From NCBI GenBank assembly GCA_022565355.1, contig JAIUMU010000001.1, forward strand, positions 62,001-126,000: a stretch of DNA of 64,000 nt, read 5' to 3'. The position numbers and the translations under genes were made by a program. Below are positions 53,703 to 63,208 of this stretch, piece by piece (within the stretch, counting starts at the first letter, position 1; every line of letters begins with the position of its first letter). This stretch comes from Idiomarina sp. (GTDB lineage: Bacteria > Pseudomonadota > Gammaproteobacteria > Enterobacterales > Alteromonadaceae). The notes under the pieces were generated by a model. The model was not told the origin of the DNA, did no database searches, and was given only the letters and a program-made list of their open reading frames with translations.

Positions 53703-54456
53703 AATTATGCAACAACAATGGTTAATAGATGTGGCCGAGCTAGCGAAAAGCTACGCCGATGGTGAAGAACGGGTAACCGTACTCGAAGACATTAACTTAC
53801 AGCTAGCACCCGGTGAGTTGCTCGCCATAGTGGGTTCTTCTGGCTCGGGGAAAAGTACCTTGTTACATATTCTTGGTGGCTTGGATGAGGCCGATGCAGG
53901 TGCTGTGATGGTGGCAGGCGCTACCCCAGCCGCACTGAAACCCCAACAACTGGCCCAATGGCGCAATCAGAAGCTCGGGTTTATTTATCAGTTCCATCAT
54001 TTATTGAGCGAGTTTACCGCCTTAGAAAACGTGGCAATGCCGTTATTAATTGCCGGCTGGCCGATGGCAAAAGCGAAGCAAAAAGCGCAAGCGCTGCTTG
54101 AGCGCGTAGGTTTGGGCCATCGTTTAGCACATGAGCCCGCTCGCCTTTCTGGTGGCGAACGCCAACGTGTGGCGATTGCACGCGCTTTGGTGAATGATCC
54201 TGTACTTGTGTTAGCGGATGAGCCAACCGGTAATTTAGATGAAGAAACTGCCGCAGTAATTTACGATTTAATGCTAGAGCTGAACGAGCAGTTTGGCACC
54301 GCTTTTGTGGTGGTAACTCACGATATTGTGCTGGCACAAAAGCTACCGCGGCAGTTGCAGCTGCATTCTGGGCTTTTAGAGAAGGGCTCGGCGGGCGCTA
54401 GTAGCGCTCAGAGCGGTGAGCTGCAACCCGGTGCAAAGCCAGAGGGTAAGGCATGA
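53695..54456 (+). CDS. lolD: Lipoprotein-releasing system ATP-binding protein LolD
   Basis: The 253-residue ATPase of LolCDE. Walker A is [12 protein letters not shown], the signature is [15 protein letters not shown] and Walker B is VLVLADEPTGNLD. FIYQFHHLLSEFTALENVAMPL is the LolD-type Q-loop region that contacts the LolC/E coupling helices. The last 25 residues, rich in Gly, Ser, Ala and Glu, extend beyond the usual LolD end and overlap the lolE start by four bases. It overlaps lolC by eight bases at its start. Confidence 0.96.
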   Translation: MSKIMQQQWLIDVAELAKSYADGEERVTVLEDINLQLAPGELLAIVGSSGSGKSTLLHILGGLDEADAGAVMVAGATPAALKPQQLAQWRNQKLGFIYQFHHLLSEFTALENVAMPLLIAGWPMAKAKQKAQALLERVGLGHRLAHEPARLSGGERQRVAIARALVNDPVLVLADEPTGNLDEETAAVIYDLMLELNEQFGTAFVVVTHDIVLAQKLPRQLQLHSGLLEKGSAGASSAQSGELQPGAKPEGKA

Positions 54457-55691
54457 ATTTGCCGTTTTTGCTAGCGCATCGCTTTCGCCAAAGCCGCGAG
54501 AAAACGCGCTACTTAAGCTTTATTTCCGCCTCATCTACGATAGGTATTGGCCTTGCGTGCGCAATTTTAATCATTTTACTTTCGGTAATGAATGGTTTCC
54601 AAAAAGCGCTCGAGAATGATTTTCTTTCCTTGGTACCGCACGTGGAATATCAAGCGGTGCATGGTGGCTTAGAAGATTGGCAAGAAATGGTGCGCGTTGC
54701 TGAGCAACATCCAGGCGTACGGGCTGCGGCTCCAGCTATCAAGCTTAGTGCTATGGTGCAATTGCCAGGGCGCTTTCGTGGCTTGGAGTTGCGCGCTATT
54801 CATACTGAATTAGAACCTGCTGTTTCCGGTATTACTCGATATGTATCAAGCAGTGAATGGCAGGAGTTTGTGAATACGGAGAATGGGGTGCTACTCGGCA
54901 AAGGCTTAGCCAATGAGCTGGGCCTTAGTATCGGCGATAACTTAAATTTATTGATACCGCAGTTGCAGCAAGGCAACACGATTCGAGCCCCTCGGCGTAT
55001 TAATGTAACTGTGGTGGGTTTGTTCGCCATGGGCGGTGAGCTTGATTTTCAACAAGCGTATATCCACTTAGCACTGGGCCAAACTACTGCGGGGCTAAAT
55101 ACCGAAGCATCCAGTGTTCGTTTGGCTTTATACGATGTGTATGCAGCGCCCACGATTGCCCGCGAAGTAGCAGGGCAAGTTCAGGAGTATGCGATTATTC
55201 ATGATTGGACCCGCAGCGAAGGGCACTTATTTCGTGATATTCAGCTGGTGCGTACAATTATGTATCTAGTGTTAGTGCTAGTGCTTGCGGTAGCATCATT
55301 CAATATCGTGTCTACGTTAGTAATGGTGGTTCGCGAAAAGCAGGCGAGCATTGCTATTTTGCGCACTATGGGCGCTTCCGAGAGTTTGATCATGCGCACT
55401 TTTGTGTGGCAGGGCAGCTTAAATGGCATCGTAGGGGCTGTTGTGGGCAGTGTTGTGGGTACTATTTTGGCGCTCGCATTACCCCAAATATTAGGTGCAT
55501 TAGAGCGTACTTTGAATGTATCAATGTTGCCGGCCGAACTTTATTTTATTAGCAGTATTCCAAGCGAAGTAGTGTGGGCCGAGGTGCTGTTAGTGGCAGG
55601 GTTAGCTATTGTAACCAGCGTGCTGGCTACCATTTACCCTGCTCGCCAAGCGGCGAAACTTGCGCCAGCACAGGCTCTGCGTGGCGGTTAA
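54453..55691 (+). CDS. lolE: Lipoprotein-releasing system permease LolE
   Basis: The second permease of LolCDE, 412 residues, with the same one-plus-three helix layout as LolC. FLSLVPHVEYQAV after the first helix corresponds to the LolE-type VPH segment. In E. coli LolE binds the incoming lipoprotein while LolC recruits LolA; this division is assumed here by homology. It overlaps lolD by four bases (ATGA). Its 3' end overlaps the convergent DUF2062 gene by four bases, so no intergenic terminator exists between them. Confidence 0.94.
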   Translation: MNLPFLLAHRFRQSREKTRYLSFISASSTIGIGLACAILIILLSVMNGFQKALENDFLSLVPHVEYQAVHGGLEDWQEMVRVAEQHPGVRAAAPAIKLSAMVQLPGRFRGLELRAIHTELEPAVSGITRYVSSSEWQEFVNTENGVLLGKGLANELGLSIGDNLNLLIPQLQQGNTIRAPRRINVTVVGLFAMGGELDFQQAYIHLALGQTTAGLNTEASSVRLALYDVYAAPTIAREVAGQVQEYAIIHDWTRSEGHLFRDIQLVRTIMYLVLVLVLAVASFNIVSTLVMVVREKQASIAILRTMGASESLIMRTFVWQGSLNGIVGAVVGSVVGTILALALPQILGALERTLNVSMLPAELYFISSIPSEVVWAEVLLVAGLAIVTSVLATIYPARQAAKLAPAQALRGG

Positions 55692-56269
55692 TCGTCGCGA
55701 TCGCGTAATTGCCGTTGGCGCTCAATAAGTTCTTCTTTGAGCTGTAAAAAGCGTTCTTTGCGCCGCTGAATTCGTTCATTCCACGCATTTTGCACCGCTT
55801 GGCGCCAGATTTTCCGCACTAAGAAGTAGGTAATACCTGCGGCGCATGCGCCTAATACAACAGCCCCCAAAAACAACGGTGGCACAATGGTGCTAAAGCC
55901 TGCTTTAAACCACGATAGGGAAAGCTCGAATAAAAAGGGTTCGGGATGCCGGTTCAGCAGAAACGACCCTACTTGGTATGATGCAAACAGCATCGGTGGC
56001 ATGGTAAGTGGGTTACTGATCCACACCATAGCAACCGAAAGCGGCAAATTAACACGCAATATAATGGCGCAAGCCGCTGCTACAATCATTTGAAATGGAA
56101 TTGGCATGAACGCCAGAAATACGCCCACGGCAAATGCGCCGGCGGCAGAGCGCCGATTCAAGTGCCATAAATTAGCTTCATGAGCTATTTTTCCAAACGG
56201 TTTTAACACGCCATACTGGTTCAATTTATGAACATCAGGCATGAACCGTCTTAAAAACTTTCTAGGCAT
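55688..56269 (-). CDS. DUF2062 membrane protein
   Basis: A 193-residue integral membrane protein of the DUF2062 family. AVGVFLAFMPIPFQMIVAAACAIILRVNLPLS and WISNPLTMPPMLF form the family core (residues about 47-96), followed by a third helix (about 130-150) and a charged, Arg/Glu-rich C-terminal tail likely helical and cytoplasmic. The family is common next to lolE and comEC in gammaproteobacteria, but its function is unknown. It runs opposite to both neighbours and must share a short 50-base gap with comEC for its promoter. Confidence 0.88.
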   Translation of the reverse strand: MPRKFLRRFMPDVHKLNQYGVLKPFGKIAHEANLWHLNRRSAAGAFAVGVFLAFMPIPFQMIVAAACAIILRVNLPLSVAMVWISNPLTMPPMLFASYQVGSFLLNRHPEPFLFELSLSWFKAGFSTIVPPLFLGAVVLGACAAGITYFLVRKIWRQAVQNAWNERIQRRKERFLQLKEELIERQRQLRDRDD

Positions 56270-56319
56270 ATTCGTTTAGATATCTAGTGTTGTTTGCTAC
56301 TACTTGAATTCAAGCATGG

Positions 56320-59004
56320 ATGCTGAACTCGCACATGAAAACTCAAATCGATTCGTGGTGCATTGGCTTTATTCTAGCATCGTTGGGCATCTTTTGGTTG
56401 CCTAGCAGCTGGTTAGAACACCAATTTACCCTTACAGCCCTTATATTTACGTTCCTGCTCACAGGGCTGTGCTATATCACTGCCGCGCTTTTACAATCGT
56501 TTCCTGCAGTACTTTCCGCAACAAGAGTAAAAGGGCTACCTCGTATGCGCAAAGGTACCCGCAGTGATGCGCCAGCGAGAGCGAATCCTACCGTAAATTT
56601 TGCCGTTGTAAACTGGAAAATTACAAAGATTATATTTACCGGTGCAGTTAGTGGCTTTGCTTTAGTGTTTTTGTATGCATATCATGCATATAGCGAAAAT
56701 GTAAATCGTAATTTAGTAGAGCATTATGGCTTACATTTGAATACGCTTGAGCAGCCAATAGCGATGCAAGTACGCGTAACTAATTTGGTGCAACAGGAAG
56801 GTTGGCGTTGGCAGGTAGATGCACGGTTGCTTCCTACCGAAGAACAGAACTGGTGGCAACGGTTTACTTACCTTTGGCTCCCTGCCGCGAAGATTCGATT
56901 ATATGGCTATGCAGAAGGTGATGTATTCAGCACATCCGATAGCCATGTTAATGCCATAGCGGCCAGTAATGGCTTGCAGGGGCTGCCTAAAATTGGCGAA
57001 GTGTGGCAAATAACGGCGCGCACACGGCCAATTCATGGCCGCTTAAATGAAGGCGGCTTTAATTATCAAGCGAATCTATTTCGGCGCGGCATTTATTTCA
57101 CCGGAAACATTGAACATGCTGAGCGGGTGGGTAGCGAAGTTCACTCACCACGGTGGCAAATCTTTAGCTATTTGTATCCGCGGCGAGCAGGCACTTCACC
57201 AGCCCCGCAACATACGTTGTTGCATACCGATATATTGCTGGCCTTAATGGTTGGCGATCGGCAATGGCTAAGCACCGAGCGTTGGCAGCTACTTCAGGAA
57301 ACTGGCCTTGCGCATGTGATGGCTATTTCGGGCTTACATCTCACCCTGGTGTTTGCTGCCGCATGGTGGTTAGGCCGTTTGCTCATTGGCGGTGCTTTTG
57401 TTCTTGGCAAGCAGCGCACAATTGACACCCAAGCACTACTGTTTGCTCTATTTGTAGCGCTGTTCTACGCATGGCTAGCAGGTTTTGCAGTATCAACGGT
57501 GCGGGCGTTTATTCTGGTGGCGTTATTTAGCGCTACGCGCATGTTTGCCTGGCGTATTCCGGCGCTACGCATATTGTTACGTTGTGTTGCCATTGTGCTG
57601 ATTATGGATCCTTTGGCCTGGTTAGATGCTGGCTTTTGGCTTAGCGCATGCGCTGTTGCAGCAATATTTACCTGGCAATGGCGGGGTTCGGTATGGCCGC
57701 AGCGTTGGCAACCTAAGCAGGGGTTAGGATTATACCTTTGGCAGCTATTGGCCTTGGAAATGGTGCTTACCTTAGCATTGGCGCCGCTATCGATCTTGTT
57801 ATTTTCGGGCATGCCCTGGATAGCACCATTTACTAACCTCGTGTTTTTACCCATTTTCAGCATTTTGGTGTTGCCGTTCACCTTGCTTAGCGCGGCGCTA
57901 ATCCTTTTCCTACCCCAGTTGCCGAGTGTTGCCATGGTGTTGGAACCATTGCTAGTGATGATGGATTACTTTTTACATAGTATTTTTTGGGGGCTCAGTA
58001 AAAGCCGAGAGTTGCCCCAGCATTGGTTAGCGAGTATGGATCTTAGGTTAGGTTGGTTGTTTGTAATGCTGCTGGCGCTTTACTTCTGGCCTGCGCGCTG
58101 GCGTTATCGCATCGCTAGTGCGCTTATCCTGATGCCGCTAATGAATACGTTACTAAAACCAGTGCCGGCCAACGAATTTGCGCTACACGTGCTGGATGTT
58201 GGCCAAGGTGCCGCAATTGTGGTGCAGCGAGGCAGAAGTGCGTTGGTATTTGATGCAGGGCCGGGCTTTCGCTTCGGCAGTACGATTGGCGAAACCACGT
58301 TAATACCGTTTTTGCGCTATCACCAGTTAACACCAGAATGGTTGGTGATCTCACATGATCATCAAGACCATACCGGCGGTGTAACCGCGTTACAGGCGGA
58401 ATGGCCAGGGTTACAAATGATGCGCTCGCGTTTCTTTACAGCAGAGGGAGAAAGCTGGGGGTGGTTGCCAAAGCAATTTCCAGACACCTTTCTGCCAGGT
58501 GATGCATGGCCTTGTGCTTGGGGGCAGCAGTGGTTATGGCATGGGGTGAGAATAAAGGCACTGGCGCCACTGCCTGGGCCTTCTTTCGGGCCCAACAATG
58601 ATAGTTGTGTGCTGCAGCTTGAGTATGCTGGCCAGCGTATTTTATTAACGGGTGATGTGCAGGCGCAAACCGAATTGCGCATGGTAGGGCGATATGGTTC
58701 GGCATTGCGCAGTGATGTATTGTTGCTCCCGCACCATGGCTCGCGTACATCTAGCCAAGTAGATTTTTTGGTACAGGTAAAGCCAAAGGCTGGTATTGTA
58801 AGCCGAGGGTATCGAAATAGTTTTCAGATGCCGCATAACGAAGTACTACAACGCTTCGAAATGGCGCAAGTGCCCCTGTATGATACCGGCGTGGTGGGCC
58901 AAGTTTCAGTGCACTTCACGCCACAGGGCTTTAACATTCGAACGTTTCGTGAACAAATTAGGCCGCGTTGGTACACAAAGTTACTCTTAGAAGCACAGAA
59001 GTAA
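56320..59004 (+). CDS. comEC: DNA internalisation competence protein ComEC/Rec2
   Basis: An 894-residue inner-membrane channel protein for single-stranded DNA uptake in natural transformation. Order: N-terminal helices and a DUF4131/OB-like domain (about 1-290), the Competence domain with many helices (about 305-610; AISGLHLTLVFAAAWW, STVRAFILVALF), and a metallo-beta-lactamase-like domain (about 620-870) with LDVGQGAAIVVQ, SHDHQDHTGG, NDSCVLQLEY, TGDVQAQTE and LPHHGSRTSS. The HxHxDH-type metal site reads HDHQDH. The protein appears full length, so the cell may be transformable, given other pilus genes elsewhere. Start uncertain between 56320 and 56335 since both lack a clear Shine-Dalgarno. 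Confidence 0.94.
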   Translation: MLNSHMKTQIDSWCIGFILASLGIFWLPSSWLEHQFTLTALIFTFLLTGLCYITAALLQSFPAVLSATRVKGLPRMRKGTRSDAPARANPTVNFAVVNWKITKIIFTGAVSGFALVFLYAYHAYSENVNRNLVEHYGLHLNTLEQPIAMQVRVTNLVQQEGWRWQVDARLLPTEEQNWWQRFTYLWLPAAKIRLYGYAEGDVFSTSDSHVNAIAASNGLQGLPKIGEVWQITARTRPIHGRLNEGGFNYQANLFRRGIYFTGNIEHAERVGSEVHSPRWQIFSYLYPRRAGTSPAPQHTLLHTDILLALMVGDRQWLSTERWQLLQETGLAHVMAISGLHLTLVFAAAWWLGRLLIGGAFVLGKQRTIDTQALLFALFVALFYAWLAGFAVSTVRAFILVALFSATRMFAWRIPALRILLRCVAIVLIMDPLAWLDAGFWLSACAVAAIFTWQWRGSVWPQRWQPKQGLGLYLWQLLALEMVLTLALAPLSILLFSGMPWIAPFTNLVFLPIFSILVLPFTLLSAALILFLPQLPSVAMVLEPLLVMMDYFLHSIFWGLSKSRELPQHWLASMDLRLGWLFVMLLALYFWPARWRYRIASALILMPLMNTLLKPVPANEFALHVLDVGQGAAIVVQRGRSALVFDAGPGFRFGSTIGETTLIPFLRYHQLTPEWLVISHDHQDHTGGVTALQAEWPGLQMMRSRFFTAEGESWGWLPKQFPDTFLPGDAWPCAWGQQWLWHGVRIKALAPLPGPSFGPNNDSCVLQLEYAGQRILLTGDVQAQTELRMVGRYGSALRSDVLLLPHHGSRTSSQVDFLVQVKPKAGIVSRGYRNSFQMPHNEVLQRFEMAQVPLYDTGVVGQVSVHFTPQGFNIRTFREQIRPRWYTKLLLEAQK

Positions 59005-59075
59005 TGCTGCGCTACTAGGAAAACGCGTAATTTTCCGGTTACAATGATTTCGTCTTTGTAAATATATGGATTCCA

Positions 59076-60818
59076 ATGGATTCGCAAACTATTCGAAAAA
59101 AACACTTTCGCCGGCTGCTCTCTTATATTAAACCGTATCGATTAGCCTTTTTTGCTGCCGTAATTGGTATGCTCGGCTACGCTGGCGTGGATACGTTTTT
59201 CTTCTACCACATTGAAACTCTGATTGATCAGGGTTTAGGGCAAAGCAACTCAAAAATCCTCGTGTATGGTGCGATTTTTGTGCCGTTGGTGTTTATTCTG
59301 CGCGGCTTCTTTAACTTTGTTTCTACCTATTTTCTTAGCTATGTAGGCTTTCAAATTGTTACTACCATGCGCCAGCAGCTATTTGAACACCTAATGCGCG
59401 TGCCGGTTTCCTATCACGATAATGTATCCACCGGCGATCTGATTTCCAAAATCACCTACGATTCCCAGCAACTTGCGGAAGCCACCAGCCGCGCCGTACT
59501 TACCTTAATTCGTGAAGGCGCCTTCGTAATTGGCTTATTGGGCTTAATGCTCTACCACAGCTGGCAATTATCGTTAGTGTTCTTCTTGATTGGCCCGGTA
59601 ATCGCTAAAGTTGTAGCAGTGGTTTCGCGCAAATTTCGCGAAGTAAGTACGAAAATTCAAACGGCAATGGGGAATGTTACTACTACCTCTGAGCAAATGA
59701 TTAATGGCCACCAAGTGGTGGTGATGTTTGAAGGGCAAGAGCACGAAGCAAAACGTTTTGCTGAGGTGAATAAAGCAACTCGCCAACAAAATATGAAGTT
59801 GGTGAATATTCGCACCATTAGCACTTCGGTAATTCAATTTATTGCTTCGTTAAGTTTAGCTGCGGTGTTGTTGATCGCGAGCTTCCCAAGCATGATTGAG
59901 CAGCTTACCCCTGGTGCATTTACCACGCTGTTAACGGCAATGATTATGCTGTTGCGCCCATTGAAGCAGCTTACCAACGTAAATTCAGATTTCCAGCGTG
60001 GTTTAGCGGCTGCAGCCAGTATTTTCAAAGTACTCGATGAAGAACAAGAGAAAGATACCGGCTCGATTAAAGTAGATCGCGTGCGCGGTGAGTTAACGGT
60101 GAAAGATTTAACCTTTACTTACCGCAAAGGTGATAGCGCCGCACTGAAGAACATCAGCTTCTCGGTGCCTGCAGGTAATACGGTGGCTTTGGTAGGCCGC
60201 TCCGGTAGCGGAAAATCCACTATTTCTAACCTGCTTACTCGGTTCTATGATTATGAAACCGGTACTATCGAATTAGATGGCATTGATTTGCGAGATTACG
60301 AGCTGAAATCGTTACGCCGGCAGTTTGCGGTGGTATCACAGAATGTAACCTTATTTAACGATACCATTGCTAACAATATTGCCTACGGTGGCCGAGGCCC
60401 AGTAAGCCGTGAAGATATTGATCGGGCAATTAAGCTCGCTTATGCCGATGAGTTCATTAACGAGCTTCCACAAGGCTTAGAAACCATTGTGGGTGAGAAT
60501 GGCGTAATGTTATCGGGTGGCCAACGCCAGCGCATTGCCATTGCTCGAGCGCTGTTGCGCGATGCACCGCTGTTAATCTTAGATGAGGCTACGTCTGCGT
60601 TAGATACTGAATCTGAGCGGCACATTCAAAAAGCCCTCGATAATTTGCAGCAAGATCGAACATCATTAGTAATTGCGCATCGGTTATCTACAATAGAAAA
60701 GGCCGATGAAATTTTAGTGCTAGATCATGGTGCCATTGTTGAACGTGGTAATCATGCGGAACTGCTGGAAAAAGGCGGTGCCTATGCACAGTTGTACAAT
60801 ATGCAATTCGGCGAATAA
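59076..60818 (+). CDS. msbA: Lipid A export ATP-binding/permease protein MsbA
   Basis: A homodimeric ABC flippase half-transporter of 580 residues that moves lipid A-core across the inner membrane. Six transmembrane helices (about 20-315) precede the ATPase: GRSGSGKSTISNLL (Walker A), the signature LSGGQRQRIAIARALL, Walker B LLILDEATSALD and switch His in VIAHRLSTI. The N-terminal RRLLSYIKPYRLAFFAAVIGM and the length match MsbA. It heads the msbA-lpxK-Trm112-kdsB cluster; lpxK follows after 18 bases. The Shine-Dalgarno is weak (GGATT). Confidence 0.96.
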   Translation: MDSQTIRKKHFRRLLSYIKPYRLAFFAAVIGMLGYAGVDTFFFYHIETLIDQGLGQSNSKILVYGAIFVPLVFILRGFFNFVSTYFLSYVGFQIVTTMRQQLFEHLMRVPVSYHDNVSTGDLISKITYDSQQLAEATSRAVLTLIREGAFVIGLLGLMLYHSWQLSLVFFLIGPVIAKVVAVVSRKFREVSTKIQTAMGNVTTTSEQMINGHQVVVMFEGQEHEAKRFAEVNKATRQQNMKLVNIRTISTSVIQFIASLSLAAVLLIASFPSMIEQLTPGAFTTLLTAMIMLLRPLKQLTNVNSDFQRGLAAAASIFKVLDEEQEKDTGSIKVDRVRGELTVKDLTFTYRKGDSAALKNISFSVPAGNTVALVGRSGSGKSTISNLLTRFYDYETGTIELDGIDLRDYELKSLRRQFAVVSQNVTLFNDTIANNIAYGGRGPVSREDIDRAIKLAYADEFINELPQGLETIVGENGVMLSGGQRQRIAIARALLRDAPLLILDEATSALDTESERHIQKALDNLQQDRTSLVIAHRLSTIEKADEILVLDHGAIVERGNHAELLEKGGAYAQLYNMQFGE

Positions 60819-60836
60819 CCAAGGACGTAGGAAAAA

Positions 60837-61967
60837 ATGAGTGCGAAGTTTCAGCACAACGAGCCAAGTAAATCGGCACAGCGATTAGTACGCTATTGGT
60901 ACCAACGCCGATTGGCAGCCCCACTGTGGTTACTAGCCCCATTTAGCGCATTATTTACGGTGCTAGCTGCACTGCGCAGAGGGCTTTTTTTCATTCGCTT
61001 ACGGCGCACTTATCGCGCACCAGTGCCGGTAGTAGTGGTAGGTAATGTAACCGTAGGTGGCACCGGTAAAACGCCCACAGTACTTGGTTTGGTAAGGCTT
61101 TTACAACAAGCAGGGTATCGCCCAGGTATTGTTAGCCGCGGTTATGGCGGCACCGGCCCATTTCCGATCTTGGTGGCTACAGATAGTAAGCCGGAGATAT
61201 GCGGTGATGAACCGGTAATGCTTGCGAAGCTTAGCGGTGTGCCGGTAGCGGTGGCACCGAAACGTGCCGATGCGGTGCGGTTATTGTTAGCAGAAAACCA
61301 GGTTGATATTGTGATTGCCGATGATGGCTTGCAGCACTATGCGTTGGGTCGTGATATTGAGATCGCAGTGGTAGATGGTGAGCGTGGCTTGGGCAACGGC
61401 TGGCGGTTACCTGCAGGCCCATTGCGCGAGAGTGCGCGGCGCTTGCGGAAAGTAGATTGGGTAATTGTTAACGGCGCTGAGTTTACTACTGTGGGCCAGT
61501 ATGGCGAACGATTAAAATTAAAGCCGCAGCAGCGCAGTGCAAAAATGATTGCCATGCAATTAGAACCTGCGGGTTGGCATCGGGTAACAGATCACAAAGA
61601 AATCGATACGCCTACCGGTGAGAATGCGCTGGCAATTGCCGGTATTGGCAACCCAGAACGGTTTTTCAAGGTGGTAATGGATCAAGCCATTGATCTGCAA
61701 GAAACCCGTGTATTTCCAGACCACTACCAATATGTAGCGAATGATTTCTACAATGTAAGCAATAGCACCCCAATTCTCATGACGGAAAAAGATGCGGTAA
61801 AATGCGCTGCTTTTGCCCGCCCGCATTGGTATTATTTAAAGGTTGTGGCGCGCTTCTCGAATCACTTTGAAGCGCAGTTTTTAGCGCGCGTGGCGCAGCT
61901 TGCAGCGCCCACAATAACTACAGCGAAATCGCACGAACAACCCAGCTCGGAAGGAGTAGCGAAATGA
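60837..61967 (+). CDS. lpxK: Tetraacyldisaccharide 4'-kinase
   Basis: A membrane-associated lipid A kinase of 376 residues (E. coli 328) that phosphorylates the 4' position of the tetraacyldisaccharide. VVVVGNVTVGGTGKTPTVL is its atypical P-loop, followed by PGIVSRGYGG, GDEPVMLAKLSGVPVAVAP and IADDGLQHYALGRDIEIAVVDG with the catalytic Asp. The C-terminal ILMTEKDAVKC is also typical. It extends about 25 residues beyond the usual end with a Ser/Glu-rich tail. Its TGA overlaps the ATG of the Trm112-like gene by four bases. Confidence 0.95.
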   Translation: MSAKFQHNEPSKSAQRLVRYWYQRRLAAPLWLLAPFSALFTVLAALRRGLFFIRLRRTYRAPVPVVVVGNVTVGGTGKTPTVLGLVRLLQQAGYRPGIVSRGYGGTGPFPILVATDSKPEICGDEPVMLAKLSGVPVAVAPKRADAVRLLLAENQVDIVIADDGLQHYALGRDIEIAVVDGERGLGNGWRLPAGPLRESARRLRKVDWVIVNGAEFTTVGQYGERLKLKPQQRSAKMIAMQLEPAGWHRVTDHKEIDTPTGENALAIAGIGNPERFFKVVMDQAIDLQETRVFPDHYQYVANDFYNVSNSTPILMTEKDAVKCAAFARPHWYYLKVVARFSNHFEAQFLARVAQLAAPTITTAKSHEQPSSEGVAK

Positions 61968-62185
61968 GTGATACAAGCGCGAATGCAGCGAGTGTACCGG
62001 CCAATATGTTGTCGATTCTGGCGTGTCCTTCCTGCAAAGGAAAATTAGTGTGGAATAACGATAAAACCGAGTTGGTATGCCGAGGTGAACAACTTGCTTA
62101 TCCTGTGAGTAATGGCATACCCGCGTTGCTTGCAAGTGCAGCACGCGAGCTATCCGTTGCTGAATTGGAGCAGTTAAAATCATGA
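61964..62185 (+). CDS. ycaR: Trm112-family small protein (YcaR-like)
   Basis: A 73-residue protein of the Trm112/UPF0434 family. The core [17 protein letters not shown] and [21 protein letters not shown] hold three Cys of the usual zinc-ribbon-like fold. E. coli YcaR sits between lpxK and kdsB in exactly this order. Its role is unknown, though Trm112 proteins elsewhere activate methyltransferases. AAGGAG lies seven bases before ATG 61964, and a 14-residue N-terminal extension precedes the core. Overlaps of four bases with lpxK and kdsB imply strict co-translation. Confidence 0.93.
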   Translation: MSDTSANAASVPANMLSILACPSCKGKLVWNNDKTELVCRGEQLAYPVSNGIPALLASAARELSVAELEQLKS

Positions 62186-62934
62186 GCTTCACGGTAGTGA
62201 TTCCCGCACGTTTTAATTCTAGCCGTTTACCTGGTAAACCGCTGGCCGATATTCACGGTAAACCAATGATTCAGCACGTGTATGAACGCGCGTTGAAAAG
62301 TGGGGCTGCGGAAGTAATTGTGGCTACCGACGATGATCGCGTAATGGCGGTAATTAAGGAGTTTGGTGGGCGGGTAATGCGTACCTCACCGGATCATCAA
62401 TCAGGCACTGAGCGGCTGGCGGAAGTGGTAGACCGTTTAGCTTTATCAGAAGATCAAGTAGTGGTGAATGTACAGGGCGATGAACCGTTCATTCCACCGG
62501 AAATTATTTGCCAGGTTGCCGAGAACTTGGCGAGCCAGCGTATTGCACCCATGGCTACGTTAGCGGTGCCATTAAAAGATTCAAGCGAACTGTTTAACCC
62601 GAATGTGGTGAAGGTTGTAACCGATGCGCGCAATTATGCGCTTTATTTCAGCCGCGCCGCGATTCCATGGGATCGAGAGCGTTTTAGCGCGAATCGCGAT
62701 GAAGTGGATTTGCTGGGCGGTTTATATCGCCGGCACATTGGCATTTATGCTTATCGTGCAGGCTTTATTGAGCGTTATGCGGAATGGGAAGCTAGCCCAT
62801 TGGAGCAGTTGGAATCGTTAGAACAGTTGCGGGTGCTTTGGTATGGCGAACGTATTCATGTTGCGGAAGCTTTATTTGATCCACCTGCAGGAATTGATAC
62901 CCCGGAAGATTTAGAGCGTGCTCGCGGCAAGTAA
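62182..62934 (+). CDS. kdsB: CMP-Kdo synthetase (3-deoxy-manno-octulosonate cytidylyltransferase)
   Basis: A 250-residue cytidylyltransferase that activates Kdo with CTP for lipid A inner-core assembly. [19 protein letters not shown] at the start, [34 protein letters not shown] with the metal Asp, and [13 protein letters not shown] near the C-terminus are all diagnostic. It is the last gene of the lipid A cluster, translationally coupled by four-base overlap to the Trm112-like gene. A GC-rich hairpin spans its stop codon. Confidence 0.97.
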   Translation: MSFTVVIPARFNSSRLPGKPLADIHGKPMIQHVYERALKSGAAEVIVATDDDRVMAVIKEFGGRVMRTSPDHQSGTERLAEVVDRLALSEDQVVVNVQGDEPFIPPEIICQVAENLASQRIAPMATLAVPLKDSSELFNPNVVKVVTDARNYALYFSRAAIPWDRERFSANRDEVDLLGGLYRRHIGIYAYRAGFIERYAEWEASPLEQLESLEQLRVLWYGERIHVAEALFDPPAGIDTPEDLERARGK

Positions 62935-62943
62935 TTTGCCGCG
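62923..62943. terminator. GC-rich hairpin spanning the kdsB stop codon
   Basis: CGCGGCAA (62923-62930) and TTGCCGCG (62936-62943) form a perfect 8-bp stem around GTAAT, which contains the kdsB TAA. There is no U tract on either strand, so it is only a possible transcript-end or stability structure between the convergent kdsB and DUF1289 genes. Confidence 0.35.
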
Positions 62944-62950
62944 CCTCTAA

Positions 62951-63208
62951 TTACAGCAAATCTAATTGTTGCTGGGCTTGTTCTTTCTGCTCTTGTTCGG
63001 CTTGCTGGCGTAAAAATGCTTCGCGGCGTTTTTGCCGGCCAGCAAGCAACCGCAAAATTTCTGCTCGCTCGCTTTCTGGCTTTAAGTGCCATTGATAGCG
63101 TTCATCCCGCGAGCGCAAACATCCGCGGCAATAGCCTCTAGGCCCTGATTCGCATATACCAACGCAGGGGTTGGGTAAATCGAACATTTCCAGTTGATTC
63201 ACTGCCAT
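62951..63208 (-). CDS. DUF1289 small protein
   Basis: An 85-residue protein. NPCVGICESGPRGYCRGCLRSRDER has the CxxxC...CxxC spacing of the DUF1289 family, likely a small zinc- or iron-sulfur-binding domain of unknown role. The W in YQWHL after it is also conserved. The C-terminal third is a Gln/Glu/Arg-rich helix. Its ATG is directly adjacent to the TAA of the AraC-type gene (TAAATG), with AGGA seven bases before the ATG inside that gene, so the two are co-transcribed. Confidence 0.88.
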   Translation of the reverse strand: MAVNQLEMFDLPNPCVGICESGPRGYCRGCLRSRDERYQWHLKPESERAEILRLLAGRQKRREAFLRQQAEQEQKEQAQQQLDLL